Shown here piece by piece: positions 18,028-27,439 of a DNA stretch of 64,000 nucleotides (positions within the stretch are counted from its first letter, which is position 1; each line of letters starts with the position of its first letter). Made by a program: the position numbers and the translations under genes. The stretch comes from Leptolyngbya sp. SIOISBB. Lineage in GTDB: Bacteria > Cyanobacteriota > Cyanobacteriia > Phormidesmidales > Phormidesmidaceae. The notes beneath the pieces are model-generated. The model was not told the DNA's origin, ran no database searches, and saw only the letters and a program-made list of their open reading frames with translations. The stretch covers positions 7,526,026-7,590,025 of the forward strand of contig JAAHII010000001.1 in NCBI GenBank assembly GCA_010671905.1. The letters are read 5' to 3'.

Positions 18028-18260
18028 GACTCGATCGAGTCGATTAAAGACTCACGAAAATCTAATTGAGTCTCAGAAAGAGACTCAATGGTGGGCAACC
18101 CACTTCAACTGACATCCGCAAGATGCCGCCTAGCATCTTCCCATCAGGAATCGAAATGAGACTCAGCTGGATACAAAATAGTCTTCCCCAGAAAATAATG
18201 AGTCTTGAAGCGAGACAAAGGATTCGAAGGCAAGTTGAATTTTCTTGGTCTCATCTCGCC
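18028..18260. promoter_or_regulatory. Cluster of TGAGACT/AGTCTCA dyads, copy C
   Basis: Includes the 14-bp palindrome gactcgatcgagtc (18028-18041), a perfect 10-bp hairpin attgagtctc-agaaa-gagactcaat (18065-18089), aatgagactcagc, atgagtcttg, agcgagac and tggtctcatctc. The same heptamers occur in the two stretches flanking the IS4-like element. They could be protein-binding sites or folded RNA; no gene is obvious within 400 bp on either side. Confidence 0.4.
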
Positions 18261-18653
18261 CCAGTTCTTCAGGCCACCCTCACGCCTAGAGCTTGGATGC
18301 AAGTCGCTGAAGCAAAAATCAAATATTCACAAGCACGACTGCCACCTTAAAGAAGCAGACAAATTTTCCAAACTCCAACATCACCACACATACATCCTGT
18401 CTCTTTCTTGGACTCGCTAGAAGCAATAAAAGTCCAGATAAGAGTGCGTCAAGTCTCAATCTGATTTGCTGCAGATGCGAAATCACTACAAAGATCTCTT
18501 TGTGAGACTGCTTCGTGTTTTTGTGATTCCAACTTTAATTCGACATAGACTTAATGTAGGGCTATTTCATTCTGCTGATTAGTGCTTTGTCAAGTCATTC
18601 GAGTCCCGAGGCAGTGCAAAGCTGAGGGCAGTATTCAGGTAATTATGGCGATG

Positions 18654-19553
18654 CTACCCTGTGAACGTCAGCAACATCCACAGAATGCTGGGTAGGGTCA
18701 CGAAGCTGAGTAGCGTGGAGAGGACGATCGCTCGCGCCACTAAGTCAGCATCGCCGCCAAACTCTGTGACCCAAATAAAGGTGTTCACCGCTGTGGGCAT
18801 GGCACCTTGCAATACCAGCACTTGCAAATCTTGCCCTTGCAGTCCAATCGCTGTGCCGATGATGAGGGCGATCGCAGGCGCTAAGACCAAACGTAACCCA
18901 GCGGCAACTAGCACGGGACGATCTAGATAAAACTGCGTTTGAGCCAATTGCATGCCGAGAGTGAGCAGCGCCACCGGAATCGCTGCCCCGCCTAACAATG
19001 CCAAACCGTCGCCTAGACGTAAGTGCAAAGTCACCGCCAGGGTTTGCAGAGCGAGCCCGGCCAACATCGCCCAAAAAACAGGTAGTTTGAGCGTTGTTCG
19101 CAGCCCAGTGCCGAAGCCCTGCCCCTTGAGTAAGGTCGGGCCGACGGTGGTGAGCAAAATGCTACTGCTAACAAGGTAAACGATCGCCCGTTCTAGCCCG
19201 GTTTGCCCTAATGCGAAGGTGATAAAAGGCAAGCCCAAATTGCCAGTATTAGAAAAGAGGGTGGTCGCTAACAGAGTTTTTTGTCGTAAGGAAGGTACTT
19301 TGGCGAGACGACAACAGCCATACACCAAACCGTACAGCAGGGTCGATACGACAAAAAAGCCCACCACGATCAGCAAGGCCCGGTCAGCCGCCAGGGTAAT
19401 GCCATAAAGACTGCTGGCAACTAAAGCAGGTAACAAGACATATAGGCTGAGACGCGACAGCGTACGGCGATCAAGCCCTAACGTACGACCCGCAATGAAT
19501 CCGACAAAAATGATGAGCGCGACTGGAACGATCGCGGGCAACAAGACAGCCAT
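18654..19553 (-). CDS. AEC-family (auxin efflux carrier type) transporter
   Basis: 299 residues, about ten hydrophobic segments, with the internal repeat typical of the AEC family. Characteristic stretches are the N-terminal LPAIVPVALIIFVGFIAG, the conserved SNTGNLGLPF in the middle (about residues 100-109) and the second-half HLRLGDGLALLGGAAIPVAL. Bacterial members export or exchange malate and other small organic acids. The FTR1 permease gene ends upstream, about 20 bp away on the same strand, so the two are probably transcribed together. Confidence 0.88.
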   Translation of the reverse strand: MAVLLPAIVPVALIIFVGFIAGRTLGLDRRTLSRLSLYVLLPALVASSLYGITLAADRALLIVVGFFVVSTLLYGLVYGCCRLAKVPSLRQKTLLATTLFSNTGNLGLPFITFALGQTGLERAIVYLVSSSILLTTVGPTLLKGQGFGTGLRTTLKLPVFWAMLAGLALQTLAVTLHLRLGDGLALLGGAAIPVALLTLGMQLAQTQFYLDRPVLVAAGLRLVLAPAIALIIGTAIGLQGQDLQVLVLQGAMPTAVNTFIWVTEFGGDADLVARAIVLSTLLSFVTLPSILWMLLTFTG

Positions 19554-19574
19554 AGCGGATGGGCCAGGGAAGGA

Positions 19575-20492
19575 CTAACTAGAGGCTGACTTTTGTACCG
19601 ATTGAACTGCTCCTAAGCTACGGAAGTAAGTGCTACCGACGGTGACGATAAAGACCAGGTAAGCCAGTGCTTGTCCTGCAAACAATTGTTCTCGATAGCC
19701 CAGTAGCGTTTTGAGCAGGATTCCGGGGAATCGTTTATCTGGTAAGGCCTCGTGAGCATCCCAGAGCTGCGGGCCGAGAATACAGGAATCTTGGGAGATA
19801 CAGAGGTTGGCATTCACCGGATCAAAGCTACTGACAGCGAAGAAAGCGGCATCTAAATTGCGAAAGAACGAAATCACCAGGCCGCCCACAATCAAGAGCA
19901 GCAACACCCCCATCACTTGAAAGAAAATTTTCAAGTTGATGCGCACTCCCCATTTGAACAGCGCCAGCCCAATTAAGGTGGCCCCCAATAACCCACCCGC
20001 AGCTCCGATCGCGGCGACACTGCTTTGCTGGACACTAGTGAAGATGAACAATACAGTTTCAATGCCCTCTCGCAGCACGGCAATGCAGACTAGGCTAAAA
20101 ATCGTAATGCCCGCTGTGTCATTTTCTTGTAGAGCGGCGATGACGTCGCCCTCGATGTCGCCCTGCAGCGATCGCGCTTGACGGGTCATCCACAGCAGCA
20201 TCCAGCTCAGCATGACAATGGCGATCGCGCAAAACAAACTGTCAAACAAGGGTTCGATAATGGGCTCCAACTGTGGCAGAGCTTGTTGAGCCTGGGACAC
20301 ACTATTGGAAATCACAATACCGGTGAAGATGCTGCCCAACAGCCCCGCCAGGATGCCTAGATATACCCAGCGATTGAGCTGGCTTTGCTGCGCTTTGTTC
20401 AGGCAGGCTAGAACGATGCCAACCACCAATGCAGCTTCCACTCCTTCGCGCAGGGTGACCAGAAAGGTGGGGAAAGCGGGGGCGAAATCCAT
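19575..20492 (-). CDS. FTR1-family iron permease
   Basis: 305 residues, seven hydrophobic segments. The two REXXE iron-passage motifs are present: REGVEA near residue 16 and REGIET near residue 119. The loop before the last segment has paired cysteines (NLCISQDSCIL). EfeU/FTR1 proteins carry ferric or ferrous iron across the membrane, usually with EfeO and EfeB or a multicopper oxidase; none of these partners is in the window. It is the first gene of a likely two-gene unit with the AEC transporter. Homology to other FTR1-type permeases for heavy metals is possible. Confidence 0.9.
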   Translation of the reverse strand: MDFAPAFPTFLVTLREGVEAALVVGIVLACLNKAQQSQLNRWVYLGILAGLLGSIFTGIVISNSVSQAQQALPQLEPIIEPLFDSLFCAIAIVMLSWMLLWMTRQARSLQGDIEGDVIAALQENDTAGITIFSLVCIAVLREGIETVLFIFTSVQQSSVAAIGAAGGLLGATLIGLALFKWGVRINLKIFFQVMGVLLLLIVGGLVISFFRNLDAAFFAVSSFDPVNANLCISQDSCILGPQLWDAHEALPDKRFPGILLKTLLGYREQLFAGQALAYLVFIVTVGSTYFRSLGAVQSVQKSASS

Positions 20493-20712
20493 AACGTTTA
20501 GGGAAATAGCGATTGAACAAAGCAGGGGATCGCAGCGATCTGCGCAATTGGCCCTAGTGGCTTAATAGAACAGATTGCAGCGTCACAAACCGCGCTTAAA
20601 AACAGCACGTTCGTAGAGACCGATTGAGTTCTTCTGGGCGAGGGTCTCTGCGCACCCCATAGGGTGATTGTAAGGGGTTTCTTTTCTCTGCGACGGATTT
20701 AATGGCTCAGAC

Positions 20713-22749
20713 TTAACCCAAGCGCCAGACGCGGACGGTTTTATCAGCACTCGCACTGGCAATCAGGCGACCCGTTCGGTGAATCGCGATCGCATTCACG
20801 GCATGGCTGTGTCCCATCAGCGTATGTAAGAGCTCTCCTGTGCGGGCGTCCCAAACTTTCACCGTGCGATCGCTACTGCCGCTCACAATCGTGCGATTGT
20901 CACGGGCGATCGCCACCGAATTCACCTCTTTGTTATGGCCCTTCAACACATGAATAATGGAGCCAGTACCGACGCTCCAGACCACTAACGTTTTATCTTT
21001 GCTGGCACTGACCACGAAGAGACCATCGGGGCTCACGGCCACATCGTTAATGGGACTCACATGTCCCGAAAAGAATCGCACCATTTCGCCCGTATTCAGA
21101 TCCCAGAGCCGCACTTTGTTGTCGAGCCCGCCGCTAAACAAGGTCGACTCGTCAGGCATCATGGCCACGGCGCGCACGGCGGCGGGTGAGCCCAGCAAGG
21201 TGCGCACAGCCGTGCCCTTATCTAACTTCCAGAGCTTGATCGTTTTATCTTTGCTGCCACTGGCGAGGGTCCACCCCTTATGGCCAATGGTGACACTGGT
21301 AACATCGCGGGCGTGTCCTTCCAGGGTGTGAATTAATCGTCCAGCGGCGAGGTTCCAAACTTTGACCGTGCCGTCATCGCCGCAACTCACTAAAACTTGA
21401 CCTTTAGTGCTGATGCGCAAGTCATTGACGCCCCGAGGATGCCCTTTCAGGTTGGCCATCTCTGCGCCAGTTTGGAGATCCCAAACTCTGATGGTGTCGT
21501 CGAGGCTACCGCTGACCAAGGTCGCTGAGCGCGGATTAAAGGCCACAGCGGTGACCCACGACTGATGCCCAGATAACACCCGAACACATTGCCAGTCTAA
21601 GCTTTCAGCAATTGTCTCCGGAGCGTTGAGGGTGTTTGTCGCCGTCATTGGCATCGTGATCGATGGCACCTCTGGTGGCGGCGGTGTCGCCACAGAGACA
21701 GCTGGCACTGCTGCTACCGTTGGCGGACTGGTCTTGGGGATTTCGGTATCAATCGTCGGCACCGCCACCGAGACCGACCGGTCCGGCTTAACCGTTGACT
21801 GTCTATGGTTAGGGGTTTGACGCACCCAACCCGGAACATTGCCACGAAACGGGGTGAGCGGATCTAGCGCTGCGAGCACGTCTGGCGCCGTCAAAAATCG
21901 GTCACCCACGGCATCCATGACCAACCGATTCAGGACGGCGGCTAATTCGGGGCTGACCGATCGACTCTGTTTTGCGAGGGTTTCCTGCCAGCGCCATTCG
22001 CCTGCCATGTGGTCATAGAGACTTTCGGGTTTACAGCCAGTTAACAGGTGTAGACAAGTTGCCCCCAAGCTATATAAGTCACTGCAAGGATAGGCTTGTC
22101 CTCCCCGCAACTGTTCGATGGGAGCGTAACCTTCAGTACCGATGCGAGTACCGGGCGACGAATCTGATAAAGCTTCGCCAAAATGCTTGGCAACGCCAAA
22201 ATCAATCAAAAATAAACGGCGATCAGTATCTCGACGGATCAGATTGGTCGGCGTAATGTCTCGATGAATGACGTTGTGCCGATGAATAAAGTCCAGCACC
22301 GGTAAGATGTCGAGCAGCAAGTTACGGATGCTGTTCTCATCCATCGGACCATTTTCGAGCACTTCTTGGATGAGGGTTTTACCGTCAATAAATTGCTGCA
22401 CCAGGTAGAGAAAGTGATCCTGCTCAAAGTAGGCCAACAACGCCGGAATCTGGACATGTTCACCCAAATCATGCAGGCGTACGGCCTCCTGATTAAAGAG
22501 TTCAACCGCTTTATTAAACGCTTTAGTGCCCTTGGTCTGCGGGGCAAATTGTTTAATCACGCAGGGCGCATTGAGGCGATCGCTATCGGAAGCGAGATAA
22601 GTCCGGCCAAACCCGCCTCGACCAATCAACTTTTGCGGCTGATAACGCCCTCGTAGCATCTTGACCAAGGGCGTGCCACAACTGCGACAGGCTTGCACCG
22701 TATCGCGATTCAAAGGGTGGGGACAATGGGGATTCAAACAGCAAATCAT
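20713..22749 (-). CDS. Serine/threonine protein kinase with zinc ribbon and WD40 propeller
   Basis: 678 residues. Residues 3-27 hold a four-Cys ribbon (CLNPHCPHPL, then CRSCG). The kinase domain (about 34-300) has GRGGFGRTYLA, the ATP-binding Lys in VIKQF, HRDITPTNLI and DFGVAKHF, so all catalytic residues are present. A Pro/Thr-rich linker (305-385) leads to a propeller of seven WD40 repeats (about 390-678; repeated SGSxDxTxxxWD and GHxxxVxxVA). Such cyanobacterial Pkn2-type proteins phosphorylate unknown targets; the propeller probably selects partners. It is divergent from bciB, with a 505-bp gap. Confidence 0.92.
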   Translation of the reverse strand: MICCLNPHCPHPLNRDTVQACRSCGTPLVKMLRGRYQPQKLIGRGGFGRTYLASDSDRLNAPCVIKQFAPQTKGTKAFNKAVELFNQEAVRLHDLGEHVQIPALLAYFEQDHFLYLVQQFIDGKTLIQEVLENGPMDENSIRNLLLDILPVLDFIHRHNVIHRDITPTNLIRRDTDRRLFLIDFGVAKHFGEALSDSSPGTRIGTEGYAPIEQLRGGQAYPCSDLYSLGATCLHLLTGCKPESLYDHMAGEWRWQETLAKQSRSVSPELAAVLNRLVMDAVGDRFLTAPDVLAALDPLTPFRGNVPGWVRQTPNHRQSTVKPDRSVSVAVPTIDTEIPKTSPPTVAAVPAVSVATPPPPEVPSITMPMTATNTLNAPETIAESLDWQCVRVLSGHQSWVTAVAFNPRSATLVSGSLDDTIRVWDLQTGAEMANLKGHPRGVNDLRISTKGQVLVSCGDDGTVKVWNLAAGRLIHTLEGHARDVTSVTIGHKGWTLASGSKDKTIKLWKLDKGTAVRTLLGSPAAVRAVAMMPDESTLFSGGLDNKVRLWDLNTGEMVRFFSGHVSPINDVAVSPDGLFVVSASKDKTLVVWSVGTGSIIHVLKGHNKEVNSVAIARDNRTIVSGSSDRTVKVWDARTGELLHTLMGHSHAVNAIAIHRTGRLIASASADKTVRVWRLG

Positions 22750-23254
22750 TCAACAGGCCCTGTCCGGTCAAATTGCCGGCAAACGCATGAACCTTGCTAA
22801 TCCCTAGGTCTGCCTGTGTCAGAGGCTGGAAAAGTGACCCAGGAGGCTCGTGAACAGTCAAGAGAGGCGGTACCGTGGTGACAGTTCTCTGAGTGCCGTC
22901 GACAGTGGCACCTATGCAGCAGTCAAATACGCCCTCTTAACCTAGATTTCCCACTGTCTTGCTAAAACCGGCTCACAAGATACCAGGGAACTCCAGACTA
23001 AGCATAGTCTAGTTTCTGGGTTCCCTTTTGCGTACAGAGAAATTCGCAAGAAAGTCTATTGGCACATCCTAACAATTGCCGCTTAACCCACGGCTATTTT
23101 CCAGGCATTGTCAACTCATCTTGCCGAGACTGGGAAATCTCGGCAAGTCATCATCGCAGCAATTCTTTACATTCTTTGCCATCAAAGAGAAACCGTTAAA
23201 TCCCTGCGTTATGGTGGTTGTCAGATTCTTTTCACATTCTTTTTTTTTGACATT
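22750..23254 (+). other. Divergent intergenic region with a possible structured RNA
   Basis: Both flanking genes read away from this 505-bp stretch, yet it ends in an intrinsic-terminator-like hairpin on the plus strand (22985-23029). Between about 22855 and 22940 the plus strand can fold into a long interrupted stem: aagag-ggcg pairs with cgcc-tctt, and gtgcc with ggcac inside. A separate small RNA, or the leader of bciB, is possible. I did not recognise SRP RNA, RNase P RNA or tmRNA motifs. Confidence 0.35.
22985..23029 (+). terminator. Intrinsic-terminator-like hairpin upstream of bciB
   Basis: agggaa-ccaga-cta pairs with tag-tct-ctgg-ttccct across two small bulges and is followed by tttt. 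No plus-strand gene lies before it, so it would end either an unannotated RNA or a prematurely stopped bciB leader. Confidence 0.5.
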
Positions 23255-24451
23255 ATGACGTTGGCTCAGCCTGCCCATAAGAAATCCAAAGCTCTACGAC
23301 CCGGAGCTCGCCGCCCAGCCAAGGAACTCTGTAGCGAATGCGGGTTATGTGATACCTATTACATTCACTATGTGAAAGAAGCCTGCGCTTTTTTGAATCA
23401 GCAGTTTCCTGAGTTAGAGCAGCAGACTCATGGTCGCGATCGCGATTTAGACGAGCCGCTAGAACAATATTTTGGTGTGCACCAAGACATGATGGCGGCG
23501 CGCAAGCGAGAGCCGATTGAGGGCGCCCAGTGGACTGGCATTGTCAGTACGATCGCGATCGCGATGCTGACCCAAGGCCATGTAGAAGGTGTCGTGTGTG
23601 TGCAAAACACCAAGGAAGACCGCTTTCAACCCAAGCCGGTCATCGCCACTACCCCAGAGGAAATTTTGGCCGCTCGGGTCAATAAGCCGACGCTGTCGCC
23701 CAATCTCTCCGTGCTCGAACAGGTTGAGCAGTCTGGCATGAAGCGGTTGTTGGTCATCGGAGTCGGTTGCCAGATTCAAGCCCTGCGGGCGGTGGAAAAA
23801 GAACTCGGCCTCGAAAAGCTTTACGTTCTCGGAACGCCCTGTGTGGATAACGTTACCCGTGCTGGCCTGCAAAAGTTTTTAGAAACCACTAGCCGTTCTC
23901 CCGAAACCGTGGTGCATTACGAGTTCATGCAAGACTTTCGCGTGCATTTCAAGCATGAAGATGGCTCGATTGAGAAAGTTCCGTTTTTTGGCCTCAAGAC
24001 CAATCAGCTCAAGGATGTGTTTGCGCCGTCCTGCATGAGCTGCTTCGACTATGTCAATGGTCTAGCCGACATTGTGGTGGGCTACATGGGCGCACCCTTT
24101 GGCTGGCAGTGGATCACGGTGCGCAACGATCGCGGTCAAGAGATGCTGGATCTGGTGATGGATCAGCTAGATACGCAGCCGGTAGACTCGCAAGGCGATC
24201 GTCACGCCGCCGTCCAACAGAGCATTCCTGCCTATGACAAGGGGGTGACTCTGCCCATGTGGGCAGCTCAGCTCATGGGTGTCGTCATCGAGCGCGTCGG
24301 CCCCAAAGGGTTGGAATACGCCCGCTTCTCGATCGACTCCCACTTCACCCGCAATTATTTGTACGTGCAGCGTAATCACCCCGAAAAGTTGGAAGAACAC
24401 GTCCCCGAATTTGCCAAGCGCATTGTCGGCCAGTACAAGTTGCCAGAGTAA
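23255..24451 (+). CDS. bciB: 3,8-divinyl (proto)chlorophyllide 8-vinyl reductase, ferredoxin-dependent type
   Basis: 398 residues from the ATG giving MTLAQPAHKK; the open frame runs back to 23108, but that extension is poly-Phe/Tyr-rich and atypical. It belongs to the F420-hydrogenase beta-subunit family. The N-terminal cluster ELCSECGLC (about residue 23) and a second Cys set in PSCMSCFDYVNG (about 260) bind Fe-S centres; GVGCQIQALR and GTPCVDN are family motifs. The Synechocystis homologue (slr1923) reduces the 8-vinyl group of the chlorophyll precursor using ferredoxin, and most cyanobacteria depend on it for monovinyl chlorophyll a. This is one of the strongest markers of a photosynthetic host here. 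Confidence 0.9.
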   Translation: MTLAQPAHKKSKALRPGARRPAKELCSECGLCDTYYIHYVKEACAFLNQQFPELEQQTHGRDRDLDEPLEQYFGVHQDMMAARKREPIEGAQWTGIVSTIAIAMLTQGHVEGVVCVQNTKEDRFQPKPVIATTPEEILAARVNKPTLSPNLSVLEQVEQSGMKRLLVIGVGCQIQALRAVEKELGLEKLYVLGTPCVDNVTRAGLQKFLETTSRSPETVVHYEFMQDFRVHFKHEDGSIEKVPFFGLKTNQLKDVFAPSCMSCFDYVNGLADIVVGYMGAPFGWQWITVRNDRGQEMLDLVMDQLDTQPVDSQGDRHAAVQQSIPAYDKGVTLPMWAAQLMGVVIERVGPKGLEYARFSIDSHFTRNYLYVQRNHPEKLEEHVPEFAKRIVGQYKLPE

Positions 24452-24487
24452 TCGTAGGCTCAGCTGCTGGAAAAGTAACTAAATGCT

Positions 24488-24904
24488 ATGAGCTGGCTCG
24501 TCATTGTCATCAACGCCCACAACGCGCAGGAATCGCTGCGTAGTGATCGGATCAACCCCACATGGCTGCCTGAAGCAATGGGCAGCGAAGAACAAGTACG
24601 TCAAGCCATTGGCGAGGTTTTGAGCGGTATAGAGTGGTCTGAAAAGGAGGGCTATTTTGATAGCGGCAGCTTCAGGTTCAGAATTAGCTTCAGTTTGGAT
24701 GTATCTTCAGGTCTGGTCAATGTAGTCAACCTTGACATCAGAGGTAGCGGCGATCCCGTTACGACTATATTGGAGCTCTGCCAGCACAATCACTGGGTTG
24801 CTGACGATGAAGATTGTGAGCGATTAACTGCAGATGCAAGCTCGCAGACTGGCTGGAAGGAGTGGCAAGCGTATCGCGATCGCGTCATTGATTCTACATT
24901 TTGA
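24488..24904 (+). CDS. Hypothetical protein
   Basis: 138 residues, soluble, starting 36 bp after bciB on the same strand. It looks like a small alpha/beta protein: a hydrophobic first strand (MSWLVIVINA), an acidic helix (EEQVRQAIGEVL), then strands (FRFRISFSLDVSSG) and a Trp-rich end (GWKEWQAYRD). The layout resembles small immunity or sensor-like proteins in general shape only; no family is recognised. It may be transcribed with bciB, but the base composition after it changes toward AT-rich sequence. Confidence 0.7.
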   Translation: MSWLVIVINAHNAQESLRSDRINPTWLPEAMGSEEQVRQAIGEVLSGIEWSEKEGYFDSGSFRFRISFSLDVSSGLVNVVNLDIRGSGDPVTTILELCQHNHWVADDEDCERLTADASSQTGWKEWQAYRDRVIDSTF

Positions 24905-25201
24905 ATCTCGTTTGGGTACATTCCCCGCCCCTTGGGGCGTAAAAACAGGGGCGGTAGTGCGTTCCGAAGGAAAAATTCCGTAATGCTCCGTTCGCTTGCG
25001 GCGGGAATAGGAATTTTAGCGCTCCGCCTTTTTACTGCTCAGCTCGTTGGCGCTGCATTTGTTCTAGACGAGATCGTTAAACTGACGACCTGGTGCGATC
25101 TCACCAGCATTCTGAATAAAGGGCATCAGACAGGCCCTAATCTATCGTCAATGCTTGTGCCAGAGCTATTGAAAATATAGTGTTCAGAACACCTATCGCT
25201 C
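24905..25201. other. Intergenic region before the TPR-like gene
   Basis: About 300 bp. A plus-strand frame (24932-25180) has a poor start and no recognisable product. The segment ccgccccttggggcg-aaaacaggggcgg (near 24925-24955) contains short inverted G/C blocks that could form a weak hairpin after the upstream gene. Confidence 0.35.
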
Positions 25202-27343
25202 ATGCACAGATTTAGACATAGCCGCTTCTTGCTACTAATTCTTACAGGAGGAGTCGTAACGACATCAAGCTTAAGATTTGGATTGTTTCAACAGATTAGT
25301 GTTGACCGTTTTCTACGTAAGGACTCATATGCCTTTTTGGCAAGTAATACAGACCTAAATCTGCCTGAGCAACATCCTGATGAAATCCTTGAACAAGCAA
25401 TTACAGGCATCCAAGATCCGCGCTCTAATATCCGAATAGATCGTGCCAGACAGCTATTTTACAGAATCGCGCTCAGACTAATCGAAATTGGACGAATAGA
25501 CCAAGCGATTGCGCTGACGCGATATGCAGAGAATTTAAATATAGCGCTTTATCCCTTGTCTTTGATTGATGTTTTGGAGCAGTCACGGGACTCAAGCTCT
25601 ATGTATTCTTCTGACATGGAGGAATCACAAAGGAAGCTGGCTTTAGAGTTGATCAAACAAAAGCTTGTGGCAGGAGAATTTGACGAGCAATTTTATCAAG
25701 ATTTGAACTCAGAAAATTTTGATGGTCTGATTAGGTTGGTGATGCAGGCGACTGAGTTGGAAAATTCTGATCTAGCCAATCTGCTATTTTCTAAAATAAG
25801 CCAGATATTTCCAACCAATATCGATCAAAAGCTTGAAATTATTCAGGCTTTCACTCAACTAAACAGTCGCGATCTTGATGAAATTTCTCCCATAATTGAG
25901 GCCATCAGAGATGAAGAACTGACCGTTGAGCAAAGCGCCAAATTTGCAGTATCCCTATCGAAGGTTAGTTTGGTCGATGAAGCATTATCGATGCTGGAAG
26001 GTGAAGACTTTACACCCAGCCAAGAACTTACGATCGCGGTAGCATTGGCAGAAAGCGGACAAACTGAAATAGCCTTAAACATCGCTGAGCGTCAACCTGT
26101 TGTGTTGTCGACAGCTACGGGTTATGGAGAACCTAGTTCATCGGGTAAAGTTAGTGCACTAGCTGAAATTGCCGTAGCCGTTGCTAACAATGGACAACGC
26201 GATCGCGCCCGCGAGATCTTGCATACAGCTTTGAACCTAGTGCCAGAACTTCCTCACGGCTATATGAGCAATGGCAGTTGTGCTAATGCTAGTGCTGGTG
26301 TGTATGCCAAAATTGCTGCCAGCTTTGCCGAAATTGATGCCCTCGAAGAAGCTAGCGCCACTACCAATTATGTAAGCACCTGTTTCAATGCAGTAGGCCT
26401 TCCGAGTTCGATACCTGGCCATAGAGGCAGCGTCATTAGCCACATACTTGATGATCTCGATACCGTACCTGAAGTCATTAGATTTCTGCCGGAAAATTGG
26501 CAAACTACTAGCAGTTATCTGGATGATAATTCAGCAAAAGCTGAGTTCGTGATTCGCTTGGCGGAATTAGGTGGCGCGGAGAAAGCGATTGAGGTAGCTA
26601 ATACAACTGAATACGTTCGCGAGCGAGATGCAAGTTGGAATACTGGCGAATATGTTTGGTCTCAGCTAGCAACTATATTCTTAGAGCAGAGTAAGACAGA
26701 TTTTGCAGCCTACGCCGTGGAAAAATTAAAAGAATCATCTGAATTCTTTCAATTTCAAAGCAAACTCACTATCCCTGCTTTGATGATCCAAATTGGTAAT
26801 GAGTTAAGTAAAGAAGGCAGTCATGAAGTAGCCGAAGAAACATTTCGAGAAGCTTTTCTGGAAATCAAAGAAATACTGATTGAAAGCTTTGATTATGAAG
26901 AAGTGAGTCAGTGTAATTCAACAGAACAAGCTTTCTCATGGTGCTTGAAAATCTTTGAAGACGTGGATGAAAGAACACTTCTCAGTGGCATTGTTACACG
27001 AATTAATTTTGCGGTCGCCTTCAATGAAACTGGTCAGACTGATTTAGCACTGATGCTTTTAACCGATTTACCATCTGACATAGCCGACTTGATGAATATG
27101 TCTGATGATCGGCCAGCAAGATTTAGTATTCCTACAGATATACAGCGTATCGATGAAATTCCTTTATCAGGCAATCGCTGCGTTAATATCATGCTTAGCC
27201 TTGGTTGGTTTGATCAAGCATTATCAATAGTAGATGAGATGGCAGTGTCAGAACAAAAAGTAGAGGCATTAGCCGACATCGCTATTGAACTTTACGAGCT
27301 GGATATCATTGACAGATCGCAAATTGATAAGATTCAAAATTAG
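25202..27343 (+). CDS. Large helical-repeat (TPR-like) protein with N-terminal anchor
   Basis: 713 residues. A basic N-terminus and hydrophobic stretch (residues 8-25) suggest a signal or anchor. The rest is built from repeated helical pairs of about 35 residues with the pattern AxxLAESGQTExALNIAE, also AVAVANNGQRDRAREIL and RLAELGGAEKAIEVANT, resembling TPR/Sel1-like solenoids. Such proteins act as scaffolds. The gene is AT-richer than its neighbours, which may indicate transfer. There is no obvious operon partner, and it ends 100 bp before a convergent small coiled-coil gene. Function unknown. Confidence 0.75.
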   Translation: MHRFRHSRFLLLILTGGVVTTSSLRFGLFQQISVDRFLRKDSYAFLASNTDLNLPEQHPDEILEQAITGIQDPRSNIRIDRARQLFYRIALRLIEIGRIDQAIALTRYAENLNIALYPLSLIDVLEQSRDSSSMYSSDMEESQRKLALELIKQKLVAGEFDEQFYQDLNSENFDGLIRLVMQATELENSDLANLLFSKISQIFPTNIDQKLEIIQAFTQLNSRDLDEISPIIEAIRDEELTVEQSAKFAVSLSKVSLVDEALSMLEGEDFTPSQELTIAVALAESGQTEIALNIAERQPVVLSTATGYGEPSSSGKVSALAEIAVAVANNGQRDRAREILHTALNLVPELPHGYMSNGSCANASAGVYAKIAASFAEIDALEEASATTNYVSTCFNAVGLPSSIPGHRGSVISHILDDLDTVPEVIRFLPENWQTTSSYLDDNSAKAEFVIRLAELGGAEKAIEVANTTEYVRERDASWNTGEYVWSQLATIFLEQSKTDFAAYAVEKLKESSEFFQFQSKLTIPALMIQIGNELSKEGSHEVAEETFREAFLEIKEILIESFDYEEVSQCNSTEQAFSWCLKIFEDVDERTLLSGIVTRINFAVAFNETGQTDLALMLLTDLPSDIADLMNMSDDRPARFSIPTDIQRIDEIPLSGNRCVNIMLSLGWFDQALSIVDEMAVSEQKVEALADIAIELYELDIIDRSQIDKIQN

Positions 27344-27439
27344 GCATATTCATACAATTTCTTGTGGAAAATTATTATTTTTAAGCCACACTATAACCCT
27401 GATGACTGCTGTCATGAGACTAAATAGTTCGTGTAATGG

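Larger units (their letters stand above)
17045..18653. other. 1.6-kb gene-poor region with hairpins and a G-poor segment
   Basis: No gene can be supported: frames here are short and without domains (17524-17844 plus and 17472-17684 minus are antisense to one another). Content: a perfect 16-bp hairpin at 17317-17353; a strongly G-poor, C- and A-rich plus strand at about 17840-18030; a palindrome at 18028-18041; and a cluster of TGAGACT/AGTCTCA motifs from 18028 to about 18260. Nothing else in the window has this base composition. Confidence 0.5.

Noticed and set aside
22760-22950. SRP RNA, tmRNA or RNase P RNA gene
   Set aside because: Their conserved core motifs were looked for and not found; only generic pairing is visible.
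23108-23254. Longer N-terminus for bciB
   Set aside because: The extension has an atypical Phe-rich stretch and the family start fits the ATG at 23255.
24932-25180. 82-codon plus-strand frame with a hydrophobic centre
   Set aside because: No ribosome site, no recognisable domain, and irregular composition after residue 50.
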